Shown here: positions 8,123 through 17,866 of the stretch, piece by piece
How the letters are laid out: each line of letters opens with the position of its first letter
Numbering within the stretch: the stretch's first letter is position 1
Origin: Sphingomonas sp. PsM26
GTDB lineage: Bacteria; Pseudomonadota; Alphaproteobacteria; Sphingomonadales; Sphingomonadaceae
Assembly (NCBI GenBank): GCA_030433805.1
Contig: JARUXA010000003.1
Coordinates: 1 to 64,000 of the forward strand
Length of the DNA: 64,000 bases
Direction: 5' to 3'
Notes under the pieces: model-generated
What the model was told of the DNA's origin: nothing
What the model saw: the letters and a program-made list of their open reading frames with translations, nothing else
Database searches by the model: none
Made by a program: the position numbers and the translations under genes

Positions 8123-9814
8123 ATGATGAGCCCCTTCCCCCGTCGCCGCAGCCATTCCCTCCGTCGTCTCGCGGCATTGCTCGCGGTTTCCACGGCGATC
8201 CCGCTCGCGCCCGTCGCCGCCCAGATGAAGACCGACGCCGCGCGGATCGAACAAAGCGTCCGCACGCTCGCGTCGGACACGTTCGAAGGCCGCGCACCGG
8301 GGACGCGTGGCGAGGACCGGACGCTTGGCTATCTGATCGCGCGGTTCCAGTCGCTCGGGCTCGAGCCCGCCGGGACCGATGGCGGCTGGGTCCAGAAGGT
8401 CCCGCTGATCCACACCCGGCTCGGCACGCCGCGGACGATGCGTTTCGATGCGGCCAAGGGTCCAATGCCGGTCGAGCAATCGAAGGAGATCTACGTCTCC
8501 ACCATCCGCCCCGATGATGCGGCCAAGATCGCCGCCGCGCCGGTCGTTTTCGTCGGCTACGGCGTGACCGCGCCCGAGCGCAAGTGGGACGATTTCAAGG
8601 GCACCGACGTCAAGGGCAAGGTCGTCGTGATCCTGGTCAACGACCCCGATTTCGCCGCCGCCAAGGGCGAGCCCGTCGCGGGGACATTCGGTGGCCGGAC
8701 GATGACCTACTATGGTCGCTGGACCTACAAGTTCGAGGAAGCCGCACGGCAGGGCGCGATCGGCGCGCTGATCGTCCACGATACGCCGGGCGCGGGCTAT
8801 GGCTGGAACGTCGTGGTCAGCAGCGGTGGTGAGAATTACGACATCGTGCGCGATCCGTCCAAGCTGACCAGCCTCGCGCTGCAGGGCTGGATCGAGGGCG
8901 ACGCCGCAGCGCGCGTCTTCGCAGCGGGCGGGCTCGATCTCGCCAGGATGCGGATCGAGGCGCGCAAGGCGAGCTTCCGTCCGGTGCCGCTCAAGGGCGT
9001 GACCTTCACCGCCGACGTGCCCGTCCAGCACGAGCAGGTCGACAGCTACAACGTGCTCGCGCGCATCCCCGGGACCGAGCGGCCCGACGAAGCGGTGATG
9101 TTCGGCGCGCATTGGGACGCATACGGGTCTGGCAAGCCCGATGCGCAGGGACGGATCTACCGCGCGGGCGCGAATGACGATGCGCTCGGCATCGCAGGCT
9201 TGTTCGAGATCGCGCGCAACATGAAGGCCGCGACCCCGCCAAAGCGCAGCGTCGTGTTCGCCGCCTGGACCGCGGAGGAACGCGGACTGCTCGGATCGGA
9301 ATATTATGCGACGCATCCGACCATTCCGATGGCGAAGACCGTCGCCAATCTGACGATCGACATCCTGCAAACCGCGGGGGCCGCGAAAGACGTCGTGCTG
9401 GTCGGCGCGGGGCAGAACAGTCTGGAGGACGACATGGCACGCGTCGCGGCGACGCAGGGACGGCACGTCACGCCCGAGGGCTTGCCCGAGCGCGGGCTAT
9501 TCTACCGCGCAGATCACTTCTCCTTCGCCAAGCAGGGCGTGCCGACGCTATTGCTGATGGGGATCGCGGGGGCATCCGACATCAAGCAGGGCGGCGTCGC
9601 GGCGGGGCAGGCGTGGATCGATGCCTATACCGGCAAATGCTACCATCAGGCCTGCGATGCGTGGAGCAGCGACTGGAAGCTGGACGGGGCGGTGCAGGAC
9701 ATCGACCTGATCGGCACGATCGGTACGCAGCTTGCAAATTCGACCGCCTGGCCGACGTGGAAAGCCGGGTCCGAATTCAAGGCAATCCGCGACAAGACCC
9801 GCCCGACGCGCTGA
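8123..9814 (+). CDS. Secreted M28-family zinc aminopeptidase with PA domain
   Basis: This 563-residue protein begins with an Arg-rich signal peptide cleaved near APVAAQ. A protease-associated insert (about 130-300) precedes the M28 catalytic domain. Metal-binding motifs are visible: GAHWDAYG, GANDDALGIAG and AWTAEERGLLGSEYY, the last carrying the Glu-Glu pair (catalytic base and ligand); a late His appears in RADHFSFAKQG. It should remove N-terminal residues from peptides in the periplasm or outside the cell. Two palindromic repeats follow in the 508-base gap before the next gene. Confidence 0.9.
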   Translation: MMSPFPRRRSHSLRRLAALLAVSTAIPLAPVAAQMKTDAARIEQSVRTLASDTFEGRAPGTRGEDRTLGYLIARFQSLGLEPAGTDGGWVQKVPLIHTRLGTPRTMRFDAAKGPMPVEQSKEIYVSTIRPDDAAKIAAAPVVFVGYGVTAPERKWDDFKGTDVKGKVVVILVNDPDFAAAKGEPVAGTFGGRTMTYYGRWTYKFEEAARQGAIGALIVHDTPGAGYGWNVVVSSGGENYDIVRDPSKLTSLALQGWIEGDAAARVFAAGGLDLARMRIEARKASFRPVPLKGVTFTADVPVQHEQVDSYNVLARIPGTERPDEAVMFGAHWDAYGSGKPDAQGRIYRAGANDDALGIAGLFEIARNMKAATPPKRSVVFAAWTAEERGLLGSEYYATHPTIPMAKTVANLTIDILQTAGAAKDVVLVGAGQNSLEDDMARVAATQGRHVTPEGLPERGLFYRADHFSFAKQGVPTLLLMGIAGASDIKQGGVAAGQAWIDAYTGKCYHQACDAWSSDWKLDGAVQDIDLIGTIGTQLANSTAWPTWKAGSEFKAIRDKTRPTR

Positions 9815-9889
9815 GCACTTCGGCACCCCGCGGCTTGTCTCGGGGGCCGCGGTCGGTTGCGCTGGCACGCGCTGCCTTACCTTGAAGCT

Positions 9890-9994
9890 CTTCCCCGGCG
9901 AAGGCCGGGGCCCAGTAGCGGAGGTCGTCGTAGCTTGGCGCAACGCGCGCATTGCGACCGTCTCGCTCCTGGGCCCCGGCCTTCGCCGGGGAAG
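9890..9994. repeat. Palindromic element, family A (copy 1)
   Basis: The 105-bp element starts CTTCCCCGGCGAAGGCC and ends with the reverse complement, GGCCTTCGCCGGGGAAG. The arms run about 27 bp on each side of a ~50-bp centre. Its centre closely resembles that of the copy at 10084, and both have the same orientation. Confidence 0.92.
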
Positions 9995-10083
9995 CAAAAA
10001 AGAAGATTACGAAACGCTGGATTCCTACCTTCGCGGGAAAACGGGGAATACTGACCAGGTCTGCGCTGCCTCACCCAGAAGTC

Positions 10084-10188
10084 CTTCCCCGGCGAAGGCC
10101 GGGGCCCAGGAGCGAAGGTGGTCGTAACTCGGCGCAACGCGCGCATTACGACTGTCTCACTCCTGGGCCCCGGCCTTCGCCGGGGAAG
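10084..10188. repeat. Palindromic element, family A (copy 2)
   Basis: Same ends, same 105-bp length and same orientation as the copy at 9890, with 89 bases between them. The spacer includes CTTCGCGGGAAAACGGG, also seen at about 40741, which suggests a third small repeat type. The whole 9815-10322 gap consists of these elements and short spacers, with no gene. Confidence 0.92.
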
Positions 10189-10322
10189 CAAAGCTAAGAG
10201 GGTGCGGGGATTGGAACCGGTGAACGTCCGCATCGATCACCCCCCCGCCCCGTCGGAACGCCCTGCCCTCCGCAAGCATTAGGGATCCGACGTCGCTTTG
10301 CGGCGCAACGAAGGACCCCGAT

Positions 10323-11339
10323 ATGCGCCCTATCCCCGCCCTGCTGTTGCTCGCCGCCGCATGGACCAGCGCGGTCGCAGCGCGCGACGTCCCGGCCGCC
10401 CCCGCGGTAACGCCCCTCGGCGCGAACCTCGAAAAGTTCGACTACCCCTACCCCGTCCAATGGTTCGAAAGCTCGTCGCAAGGCGCGCCGGTACGCATGG
10501 CCTATCTCGACGTCCCCGCAACAGGTCAGGTGAACGGGCGGACGGTCGTGCTGCTCCACGGCAAGAACTTCTGCGCGGCGACATGGCAGGACACGATCGG
10601 CGCGCTGTCCAAGGCAGGCTACCGCGTGATCGCGCCCGACCAGATCGGTTTCTGCAAATCGTCCAAGCCGGCGGGCTATCAGTATAGTTTCCGTGCGCTC
10701 GGTGCGTTGACGGCAGGGCTGCTCGACAAGGCGGGGGTCGGCAAGGTGACGCTCGTCGGGCATTCGACCGGCGGCATCCTCGCGGCGCGGTTCGCGCTCA
10801 GCTATCCCGACCGGGTCGATCGCATCGTGCTGGTCAACCCGCTCGGCCTCAACGACACGCTGGCGCAGGGCGTGCCCTATACCGATCTCGGCGCGTTGCG
10901 GCAGGAGGAAGCCAAGACCGACGCCGCGTCGATCAAGGCGTATCAGCTGCGCAATTATTATCACGGCGCGTGGCGCCCGGCCTACGACCGCTGGGTGGCG
11001 ATGCTCGCGGGGCAATATGCGAGCCCCGACGGCGACATCGTGCGCGATGCGCAGGCGCGCCTGTCGGACATGATCGAGACGCAGCCGGTCGCCGCCGAGC
11101 TCGACCGGATCACCGCGCCGGTGACGCTCATCATCGGACAGCGCGACCTGACCGCCTTCCGCGCCAACACCGCACCCGCGACGGTACGCGACCGCGTCCT
11201 GACGGTCCCTCGCGCCGCCGAGGGCGCGGTCGAGCGTTTCCCCCATGCAGGCCTGATCCGCATCCCCGACGCGGGCCACGCCCCGCAGGTCGAGGACCCG
11301 GCCGGGTTCAATGCGATGTTGCTGGCCGAACTGCGCTGA
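10323..11339 (+). CDS. Exported alpha/beta-hydrolase
   Basis: This is a 338-residue alpha/beta-hydrolase with a signal peptide ending around AVAARD. The oxyanion motif HGKN, nucleophile elbow GHSTGG (Ser), acid GQRDLTAF and base GHAPQVE form a complete catalytic triad, so an active esterase, lipase or epoxide-hydrolase-like enzyme is expected in the periplasm. The substrate is not deducible. The upstream gap carries two palindromic repeats, and the gene converges on the GH127 gene with only three bases between stops, so any link to the sugar locus is positional. Confidence 0.87.
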   Translation: MRPIPALLLLAAAWTSAVAARDVPAAPAVTPLGANLEKFDYPYPVQWFESSSQGAPVRMAYLDVPATGQVNGRTVVLLHGKNFCAATWQDTIGALSKAGYRVIAPDQIGFCKSSKPAGYQYSFRALGALTAGLLDKAGVGKVTLVGHSTGGILAARFALSYPDRVDRIVLVNPLGLNDTLAQGVPYTDLGALRQEEAKTDAASIKAYQLRNYYHGAWRPAYDRWVAMLAGQYASPDGDIVRDAQARLSDMIETQPVAAELDRITAPVTLIIGQRDLTAFRANTAPATVRDRVLTVPRAAEGAVERFPHAGLIRIPDAGHAPQVEDPAGFNAMLLAELR

Positions 11340-11342
11340 CCG

Positions 11343-13307
11343 CTACACCGCCGCGGGCCGCACCTTCCAATAAGTCGCGTAGCGATCGTGCGCGACGCGG
11401 TGGTACGGGACCAGCCGCACCGCGCTCTGATCTTCCGACGCGATCGTGAATTCGAGCGGCGCTGCACCGGGGCGAACTCGTGCCGCGATCGAGTCCGGAA
11501 GCCCCGTCAGGGTCGGCGGGGTGAACGGCGCATCGTTATACGCGCCATATTTGCGCTCGCTGACGATGATGTCGGCGTCCTTCGCCAATCCCTTGGTCCC
11601 GAACACCCCGGCCAGCACGATCGGCCCGTAGGTGAACGCGACCACGTCCGGTGCGGCGGGCGCATGGTCGGTGGCGACTTCCATTGCGAGCCGCAGTTCG
11701 ACCGTATCCCCGTCGCGCCACGTCCGCGCGACTTTGACGTAGCTGCCCGCCGCATTTGACCGGACGGTCTCCACCCCGTTGACGAGCACGACCGCGGTCT
11801 TGCTCCAGCGCGGGTGGCGCAATTGCAGCGTCAGTTCGGTCGGGCGCCGCAGCGTCCAGCGAAGCGTCGTCGTCGGCGAATCCGGGAAGGTCGTCACCTG
11901 CCGCAGCACCGCACCCTTCTCGCGCCACGTTACCGAGGAGGGGACGAACAGGTTCACGTACAGCGCGCGATCGTCGTGGAAGTAGATCGAGTCGCGATAT
12001 TTGACGTGGTTTTCCATCCCCGTGCCGGTGCAGCACCAGAAGGAATGCTCGGGCGTGTGGTACAGCTTCATGTAGCCGGGCCGCGCGCCCTGGAAATAGG
12101 TCACCATCCCCGAATCCGGGTCCTGCGACGCAAGGATGCCGTTGTAGAGCGTCCGCTCGTAATAATCGGCATAGTCCGCCTGCGGGTTCTGCAGGAACAG
12201 CGCGCGGGTCAGCTTGAGCATATTGTGCTGGCAGCATGTCTCCGACCCCTTGGGCGAGAAGACGTGCTGCTCGAAATCCGCCATCGGGAAGAAGTGCTCG
12301 TTATCGCCGTGCCCGCCGGTCGCGAACGAGCGCGTCAGCGCGACGGTCTTCCAGAAGAACGCGGCGGCATCGCGGTATTGCGGGTTGCCGGTCACTTCAT
12401 AGACGCGCTGGAAGCCGATGATCTTGGGCACCTGCGTATTGGCGTGCATCCCGTCCAGACGGTCGCGTCCAAGCGCCAGCGGTTCGAGGATCGCCTTGTG
12501 CGAGAAGCGCTCGGCCATCTCGCGATAGGCGGGGTTGCCGGTCATCACGAACAGGTCGGCGAAGGTCTCGTTCATCCCGCCATGTTCGGTATCGAGCATG
12601 GTCTCGAACTGCGCGGCCGTCAGCGGGCGCGTCGCCACCACCGCCCAGTCGGCCATCCGGATCAGCACCGCCTTCGACGCGGCGCTGTCCGCGAGCAACG
12701 TCGCATCGCGCAGGCCTGCATAGACCTTGTGCAGCGTGTACCACGGCACCCCGGTGATCTTGTCCCCGCGCAGATGCGCCGCGACCAAGGCCGCGCCATC
12801 GGGAAACGCGCAGACCAGCCCCGTCTTGGCGGCATCCTGGCACGCGGCAAGTTCGCCCGCGATATAGTCGATCCGCTGCTTGAACTGCGGCTCGCGGGTG
12901 GAGCGATACGCCAGCGCACACGCCGACAGATAATGGCCGAGCGTATGCCCGTGGCAGTTGATGTCCGCCCACTGCGCTTCCGATTCCCAGCCGCCATAGA
13001 CGGGGGCCTTGGGCTTCAACCCGGCGTTGACGCGGAAATTGTGGAGCATCCGGTCGGGGCTGAGGCTCATCAGATACGCGATCGTCTTGCGCTGCGCATG
13101 GAGGAACGGTCCTTCGGACAGCTCGACGTCGGCGAGATCGAACGGCTGCAATGCGGCCTTGGGACGCGGCCCGGTCGTGGCCGAAGGCTGCGCCGCGAAC
13201 ACCACCCCCGGTATCCCGGCGAACATTCCCGCGATCAGCCCGCCCGCGCCCGAACTGGCGAGGAAGCGTCTGCGCGTGGCGCCGGTACGGCGGGTCTCGA
13301 TCGTCAT
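11343..13307 (-). CDS. GH127 beta-L-arabinofuranosidase-like enzyme
   Basis: The 654-residue protein has a Tat-type leader (TRRRFLASS). The GH127 zinc and catalytic residues are recognisable: E356 and C358 in SETCCQ, and C425/C426 in WCCTGTGMEN. These match E338, C340, C417 and C418 of the characterised Bifidobacterium enzyme, in which one of the paired cysteines is the nucleophile. The expected reaction is removal of beta-L-arabinofuranose from plant glycans or hydroxyproline-linked arabinans in the periplasm. Activities outside that sugar exist in related families. The IclR regulator is upstream on the same strand. Confidence 0.92.
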   Translation of the reverse strand: MTIETRRTGATRRRFLASSGAGGLIAGMFAGIPGVVFAAQPSATTGPRPKAALQPFDLADVELSEGPFLHAQRKTIAYLMSLSPDRMLHNFRVNAGLKPKAPVYGGWESEAQWADINCHGHTLGHYLSACALAYRSTREPQFKQRIDYIAGELAACQDAAKTGLVCAFPDGAALVAAHLRGDKITGVPWYTLHKVYAGLRDATLLADSAASKAVLIRMADWAVVATRPLTAAQFETMLDTEHGGMNETFADLFVMTGNPAYREMAERFSHKAILEPLALGRDRLDGMHANTQVPKIIGFQRVYEVTGNPQYRDAAAFFWKTVALTRSFATGGHGDNEHFFPMADFEQHVFSPKGSETCCQHNMLKLTRALFLQNPQADYADYYERTLYNGILASQDPDSGMVTYFQGARPGYMKLYHTPEHSFWCCTGTGMENHVKYRDSIYFHDDRALYVNLFVPSSVTWREKGAVLRQVTTFPDSPTTTLRWTLRRPTELTLQLRHPRWSKTAVVLVNGVETVRSNAAGSYVKVARTWRDGDTVELRLAMEVATDHAPAAPDVVAFTYGPIVLAGVFGTKGLAKDADIIVSERKYGAYNDAPFTPPTLTGLPDSIAARVRPGAAPLEFTIASEDQSAVRLVPYHRVAHDRYATYWKVRPAAV

Positions 13308-13377
13308 GATACACTCCTAGGTCGTGCCGTTACGACGGCATCGTTGTGGTGCAAGGGGATAGTCCCGGGGTCGCGGA

Positions 13378-14172
13378 TCACCCTAACCGATTGGCGCGAT
13401 ACCCCAAAGTTTCCGATATGCGCGCCACTGCCGCGTGCAGCATCGCGCGGGCGGCTTCCGCGTCCACCTTCTGCGATCCGTCGATCAGTTCGAGGAAGGG
13501 AATGGTGAGCGCGGCGGCGACGTTGCCGTCGAACCCGAAGACGGGGCAACTGATGTCGGTCACGCCGTGCGTGATCGGGCTTTGTCGACGATCATAGCCA
13601 CGCGTGCGGATCAGCGCGAGCTGCTCCGCCAGTCGCGTACGATCGATCGGGTCGGCGCGGTCCTGCTCGGCTGCCGCAAGAATCTGTCCGGCGCGCGTCT
13701 CGCTCGAAAAGGCGAGCAGGACTTGTCCGGAGCAGCTGTTGACGATGTCGATCTTGGCGCCGACCCGCAGCGAAAACCCGCGGATGCCCGGCTGCTGCTC
13801 GCACGCGATGACCAGGCCGCTACCGGCGTTGGGCACGACCAGGTGGCACGACTGCCCCGCATCCTGCGCCAGCCCCTGCATCTGCGGCAAGGCGGCGCGG
13901 GTGATGTCCTGCGCGGGCGTCGCGCGATAGGCGACCTCGAGCAATTTGTACGCGACCGTATAGCGATCGGTCCGCGCCGACTTTTCGAGATAGCCGAGCC
14001 GTTCCATCACGATGATGATGCGGAACAGTTCGCCGACCGAACGCCCCAGCAACGTCGCCATCTCGCTGACCAGCGCGCCCTCGGGATGTTGCCCGAGCAG
14101 TTCGATGACCTCGAACGCCTTTTCGATCGCCGGTGCGGTGTAGGTGCCTTGCGGGCCGCTTTGCTTCATCAT
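13378..14172 (-). CDS. IclR-family transcriptional regulator
   Basis: The 264-residue protein has an N-terminal winged HTH (about 10-75, EKAFEVIELLGQHPEGALVSEMA) and a C-terminal ligand-binding domain of IclR type with VGAKIDIVNSCSGQVLLAF. IclR proteins sense small carbon metabolites and usually control adjacent catabolic genes. It sits between GH95 and GH127 on the same strand, so these hydrolases and the divergent dehydrogenase at 16817 are likely targets. A sugar acid is a reasonable but unproven effector. Confidence 0.92.
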   Translation of the reverse strand: MMKQSGPQGTYTAPAIEKAFEVIELLGQHPEGALVSEMATLLGRSVGELFRIIIVMERLGYLEKSARTDRYTVAYKLLEVAYRATPAQDITRAALPQMQGLAQDAGQSCHLVVPNAGSGLVIACEQQPGIRGFSLRVGAKIDIVNSCSGQVLLAFSSETRAGQILAAAEQDRADPIDRTRLAEQLALIRTRGYDRRQSPITHGVTDISCPVFGFDGNVAAALTIPFLELIDGSQKVDAEAARAMLHAAVARISETLGYRANRLG

Positions 14173-14198
14173 TTCCCCAATGTGTTACGCCTGCCCGG

Positions 14199-16628
14199 TC
14201 ACGCCCAGCGCCGCCGGTATTGCCCCGCCGCGCCGATCCGGGCCGTGAAGCTCTCTTTGCCAGCCTGTACCGCCACCGTCGATCCCGCAGGTCCACGGAT
14301 CGTCAACGCCTGCGGTCGCCCTTGCCGCCATGTCAGGTCGACGCGCAGACCGCCGCGCGCGCGAAACCCGGTGATCGCACCGTCGGGCCACGCGCTCGGC
14401 AACGCCGGAAGCAGGTGGAGCGTATCGCCCCACGACTGGAGCAGCATCTCCATGATCCCCGCCGCCCCGCCGAAATTGCCGTCGATCTGGAACGGCGGAT
14501 GCGCATCGAACATGTTGGGATAGGTGCGCTTGGGGCCGAGCAGCCCGTTGAGGATTTCGTGGGCATGGTCTCCCTCCCCCATCCGCGCCCACAGGCACAG
14601 TCGCCACGCGGTCGCCCAACCGGTCGACAGGTCGCCGCGCCGCCGCAGGGTGACCTTGGCCGCTTCGATCAGCTCTGGCGTATCGCGCACGTTGATCTGC
14701 CCGCTCGGATAGACCGCATAGAGATGCGAGACGTGGCGATGATGCGGATCGGGGGCCTGTTCGTCCCAGTCCTCGAGCCACTCCTGCAACTGCCCCTGCG
14801 CGCCGATTCGGTCCGGCGCGATCCGCGCGCGCGCGGCGGCGACCGTCTTCAGCCACGCCGCATTACGCCCCAGCCGCTTGCCCGCCGCGACGGTGTTGGC
14901 GAACAGGTCGCGAATGATCTGGCGGTCCATCGCCGGGCCGACGCACAGCGATGATCCGAACGGATGCAGATTCTCGGGCGACACCGACGGCGATGTGACG
15001 AGGCCACGCCCCTTGGGATCCTCGATCAGCGTATCGAGGAAGAAGCGCGTCGCGCCCGCCAGCAACGAATACAGCCGCCCGAGCAGCGCGTCGGTGCGGT
15101 GATGATCCCAATGCGTGAACAGCGTGTTGCACAGCCACGCCCCGCCGCACGGCCACAGCCCCCACAAAGGCCCGTCGATCGGCGCGCTCGCGCGCCACAG
15201 GTCGGTATTGTGATGCGCGACCCAGCCCCCCGCACCGTACATCGCGCGCGCGGTCCGTGCGCCGGTAACCGCAAGCTCCTCGGTCATCCGCAACAACGGC
15301 TCGACGCACAGCCCGAGCCCCGCGGGGTCGGCGGGCCAGTAGTTCATCTCGGTATTGATGTTGATCGTGTATTTGCTCCCCCACGGCGGGCTGGTCCCTT
15401 CGTTCCAGATCCCCTGCAGGTTCGCAGGCTGCGTGCCGGGGCGCGACGACGCGATCATCAGGTAGCGGGCGTATTGGAGGTACAGCGCCGCCAGCCCCGG
15501 ATCGGTCCCGCCCTCCCCCGCCGCGATCCGCCGATCGGTCGGCAGTGCGGCGGCGGCGGGGTTGCGGCCGAGGTCGATCGTCATCCCGCCGAACAATGCC
15601 GCATGGTCCGCGACATGCGCGCGCCGGAGCGCTTCGTAGGATTTCGCTGCGGAAGCCGCGCCGACCGAGCGGACGAGCGCGACCGGGTCGGCACTCTGAT
15701 CCGTGGGCCCGCGGTAACTCGTCGCGGCGGCGATCAGCAGTGTCACCTGACGTGCGCTGCGGACGGTGATCCCCGCAGCGCTGGCGACGATCCTGCCATC
15801 GCCTTGCGCGATCACGCGCAACGCATAGGTCAGCCCCGCTGCGATCCCGTCGGACGCTTCGTTGCGGCCCGTGACCAGCATCGCATCCGTGCCATCGGCC
15901 GCAACCGTGACGCCGGGTCGCGCAGGCTCGGTGGTCTCACGCTGCAGCCAGTCGGTCGTGGCGGTCGCAGCGGGGGCCGCGCCCTCGACGAACTGCTCGC
16001 GCGGAACCGCGACCTTACGCGGCCCGCGATACGCGAGGTCGAAATCGAGCGTCCCGCCCTCCGCGGTCAGCCGCAGCACAATCACCTGATCGGGTTCCGA
16101 GGCGAACACCTCGCGCGCGTAGCGTTTGCCGCCACCCCCATAGGTCGTGGTCGCGATCCCCGATGTGAGATCGAGCGCGCGTCGATAATCGTCGGGTTGC
16201 CGCGCATCGACGAAGGTCAGCAACAGGTCGCCGAGCGCGCCATAGGGCATTTGCGACAGCGGCTTGGCCATCAGCTTCGCCGATGCCAGATCGGTGGCGT
16301 CCTTGTAGCGACCAGCGGCGAGCAATGCACGGACCTGCGGCAATGCAGCCAGCGCCGCGGGATTGTCGGGGTCGTAGGGCGATCCCGCCCATAGCGTGTC
16401 GCTGTTGAGCTGGAGCCGTTCCTGCGCGACGCGTCCGAACACCATCGCACCCAGTCGACCGTTGCCGACCGGCAGCGCCTCGGTCCAGGCACCCGCCGGC
16501 TGGCGATACCACAGCATCTCGTCCTTGTGGCCGGTGCTTGTCCCGGCGGCAGCGACCGCAGGCAGCGCGCCGAGCGCAAGACCGGTCGCCAGCGTCTCGC
16601 GCCGCGTCAGTCCATCCGCAGTTTTCAT
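14199..16628 (-). CDS. GH95 alpha-L-fucosidase / alpha-L-galactosidase
   Basis: This 809-residue enzyme has a Tat leader (LTRRETLATG) and the family start EMLWYRQPAGAWTEALPVGNG. Catalytic regions are present: NINTEMNYWP (the two Asn that activate water), SPSVSPENLHPFG (general acid Glu) and PFQIDGNFGG (Asp). The family removes terminal alpha-L-fucose, and some members prefer alpha-L-galactose. ATG 16628 is chosen because GGAGG lies nine bases upstream; an ATG three codons earlier overlaps that site. The divergent neighbour resembles an L-galactonate dehydrogenase, which leaves L-galactose as a live possibility. Confidence 0.93.
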   Translation of the reverse strand: MKTADGLTRRETLATGLALGALPAVAAAGTSTGHKDEMLWYRQPAGAWTEALPVGNGRLGAMVFGRVAQERLQLNSDTLWAGSPYDPDNPAALAALPQVRALLAAGRYKDATDLASAKLMAKPLSQMPYGALGDLLLTFVDARQPDDYRRALDLTSGIATTTYGGGGKRYAREVFASEPDQVIVLRLTAEGGTLDFDLAYRGPRKVAVPREQFVEGAAPAATATTDWLQRETTEPARPGVTVAADGTDAMLVTGRNEASDGIAAGLTYALRVIAQGDGRIVASAAGITVRSARQVTLLIAAATSYRGPTDQSADPVALVRSVGAASAAKSYEALRRAHVADHAALFGGMTIDLGRNPAAAALPTDRRIAAGEGGTDPGLAALYLQYARYLMIASSRPGTQPANLQGIWNEGTSPPWGSKYTININTEMNYWPADPAGLGLCVEPLLRMTEELAVTGARTARAMYGAGGWVAHHNTDLWRASAPIDGPLWGLWPCGGAWLCNTLFTHWDHHRTDALLGRLYSLLAGATRFFLDTLIEDPKGRGLVTSPSVSPENLHPFGSSLCVGPAMDRQIIRDLFANTVAAGKRLGRNAAWLKTVAAARARIAPDRIGAQGQLQEWLEDWDEQAPDPHHRHVSHLYAVYPSGQINVRDTPELIEAAKVTLRRRGDLSTGWATAWRLCLWARMGEGDHAHEILNGLLGPKRTYPNMFDAHPPFQIDGNFGGAAGIMEMLLQSWGDTLHLLPALPSAWPDGAITGFRARGGLRVDLTWRQGRPQALTIRGPAGSTVAVQAGKESFTARIGAAGQYRRRWA

Positions 16629-16731
16629 GCTCCGCATCCTCCTCCCCTTGGCCGTAATCGCCACCGCCTGCCGCGACGGTTTGCCTGTCGAGGATTGTCC
16701 GGCACTATGCGGCAATAGTCCAGCGCCGGAT

Positions 16732-16774
16732 TGCGCATATGATCGCTTGCTTGCATATACGCGACAAATTGTCA
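16732..16774. promoter_or_regulatory. Overlapping inverted repeats between GH95 and the dehydrogenase
   Basis: TTGCGCATATG (16732-16742) and CATATACGCGACAA (16755-16768) form an imperfect inverted pair, and GACAAATTGTC (16764-16774) is a perfect palindrome with one central base. They lie in the 188-base divergent region, a natural place for the IclR protein or another regulator to act on both genes. No binding evidence can be read from the sequence. Confidence 0.35.
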
Positions 16775-16816
16775 GACCCGACGCATGCCTGACTCTGTTT
16801 TTTTGAGGATCGTACC

Positions 16817-17827
16817 ATGAAGACCGTCGTTTGCCGGGAGCCGTTCGATCTGGCGATCGAGGATCGTCCCGCCCCCGCCGCGCGCGCCGGTGAGGTTCTG
16901 GTCCGGATTCGGCGCGTCGGCTTGTGCGGCACCGATTATCACATCTACGCCGGGCGGCATCCGTTCCTCGCCTATCCGCGCGTGATGGGGCACGAACTGT
17001 CGGGCACGATCGAGCAGGCGCCGGAGGGGTCGCCGCTGCGGCCGGGTCAGATCGTCGCGATCAACCCGTATCTCGCGTGCGGCACCTGCATCGCCTGCCG
17101 CAACGGCAAGCCCAATGCCTGCGTCAACATCAGCGTGCTCGGGGTGCATTCGGACGGTGGCATGACCGAACTGATCGCGGTCCCCGAAAGCGCGGTGCTC
17201 GACGCGGGCGACCTGACGCTCGAACAGGCCGCGATGATCGAGTTTCTCGCGATCGGCGCGCACGCCGTCGCGCGCGCGGAGGTTCCGTCAGGCGCGCGCG
17301 TGCTGGTGGTCGGGGCCGGACCGATCGGCGTCGGCACTGGTCTGTTCGCGCGCTTCAACGGCGCGCACGTGACCCTCGTCGACACGCGCCCGACGCGACT
17401 GACGTTTGCGCGAGAGAAGCTCGGTTTCGACGCCACCGTCGAAGCCGGCCCCGACATGGCCGCCGCGCTGGCGGAGGCGACCGATGGCGAGATGTTCGAC
17501 GCGGTGTTCGACGCGACCGGTTCGCTTGCCGCGATGGCGGGCAGCCTCGCGTATGTCGCACATGGCGGGGAGCTGATCCTGGTCGGCGTTGCCCCCGGCG
17601 ATCTGGTCTTCGCCGACCCCGAATTCCACAAGCGCGAGACGACGCTGATCGCCAGCCGCAACGCGCTTTCGGCCGATTTCGAGCGCGTCAAACGGGCGAT
17701 GCTCAGCGGCGCCATCCCGACCGACGCGCTGCACACGCACAGTCTCGACGCGGATGACATCCCGGTGCGGATGCCCGAACTGATCGCCGAAGCGGACCAT
17801 GTGCTGAAAGCGATCGCGCGCTTCTGA
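16817..17827 (+). CDS. Zn-dependent dehydrogenase resembling L-galactonate 5-dehydrogenase (YjjN/LgoD)
   Basis: The 336-residue medium-chain dehydrogenase has catalytic zinc ligands C37, H59 and E60 and structural zinc cysteines C88, C91, C94 and C102. The nucleotide motif is GAGPIGVG. Stretches such as YPRVMGHE, ISVLGVHSDGG and DPEFHKRETT closely recall, from memory, E. coli YjjN (LgoD), which oxidises L-galactonate at C5; L-gulonate dehydrogenases are close relatives. It is divergent from GH95. Oxidation of a sugar acid from the released sugar is the best reading, but the exact substrate is inferred. Confidence 0.8.
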   Translation: MKTVVCREPFDLAIEDRPAPAARAGEVLVRIRRVGLCGTDYHIYAGRHPFLAYPRVMGHELSGTIEQAPEGSPLRPGQIVAINPYLACGTCIACRNGKPNACVNISVLGVHSDGGMTELIAVPESAVLDAGDLTLEQAAMIEFLAIGAHAVARAEVPSGARVLVVGAGPIGVGTGLFARFNGAHVTLVDTRPTRLTFAREKLGFDATVEAGPDMAAALAEATDGEMFDAVFDATGSLAAMAGSLAYVAHGGELILVGVAPGDLVFADPEFHKRETTLIASRNALSADFERVKRAMLSGAIPTDALHTHSLDADDIPVRMPELIAEADHVLKAIARF

Positions 17828-17866
17828 ACGGGGGGTCGGGGCCAGTAGCGGACAATAGGCCGCTAT

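Noticed and set aside
8012..9466. Long minus-strand frame over the M28 peptidase
   Set aside because: Shadow of a gene with a signal peptide and intact metal motifs; no domain pattern on the minus strand.
9890..10188. Insertion sequence or transposon reading of the paired repeats
   Set aside because: No transposase or target-site duplication is visible; 105-bp doublets fit REPIN-type elements instead.
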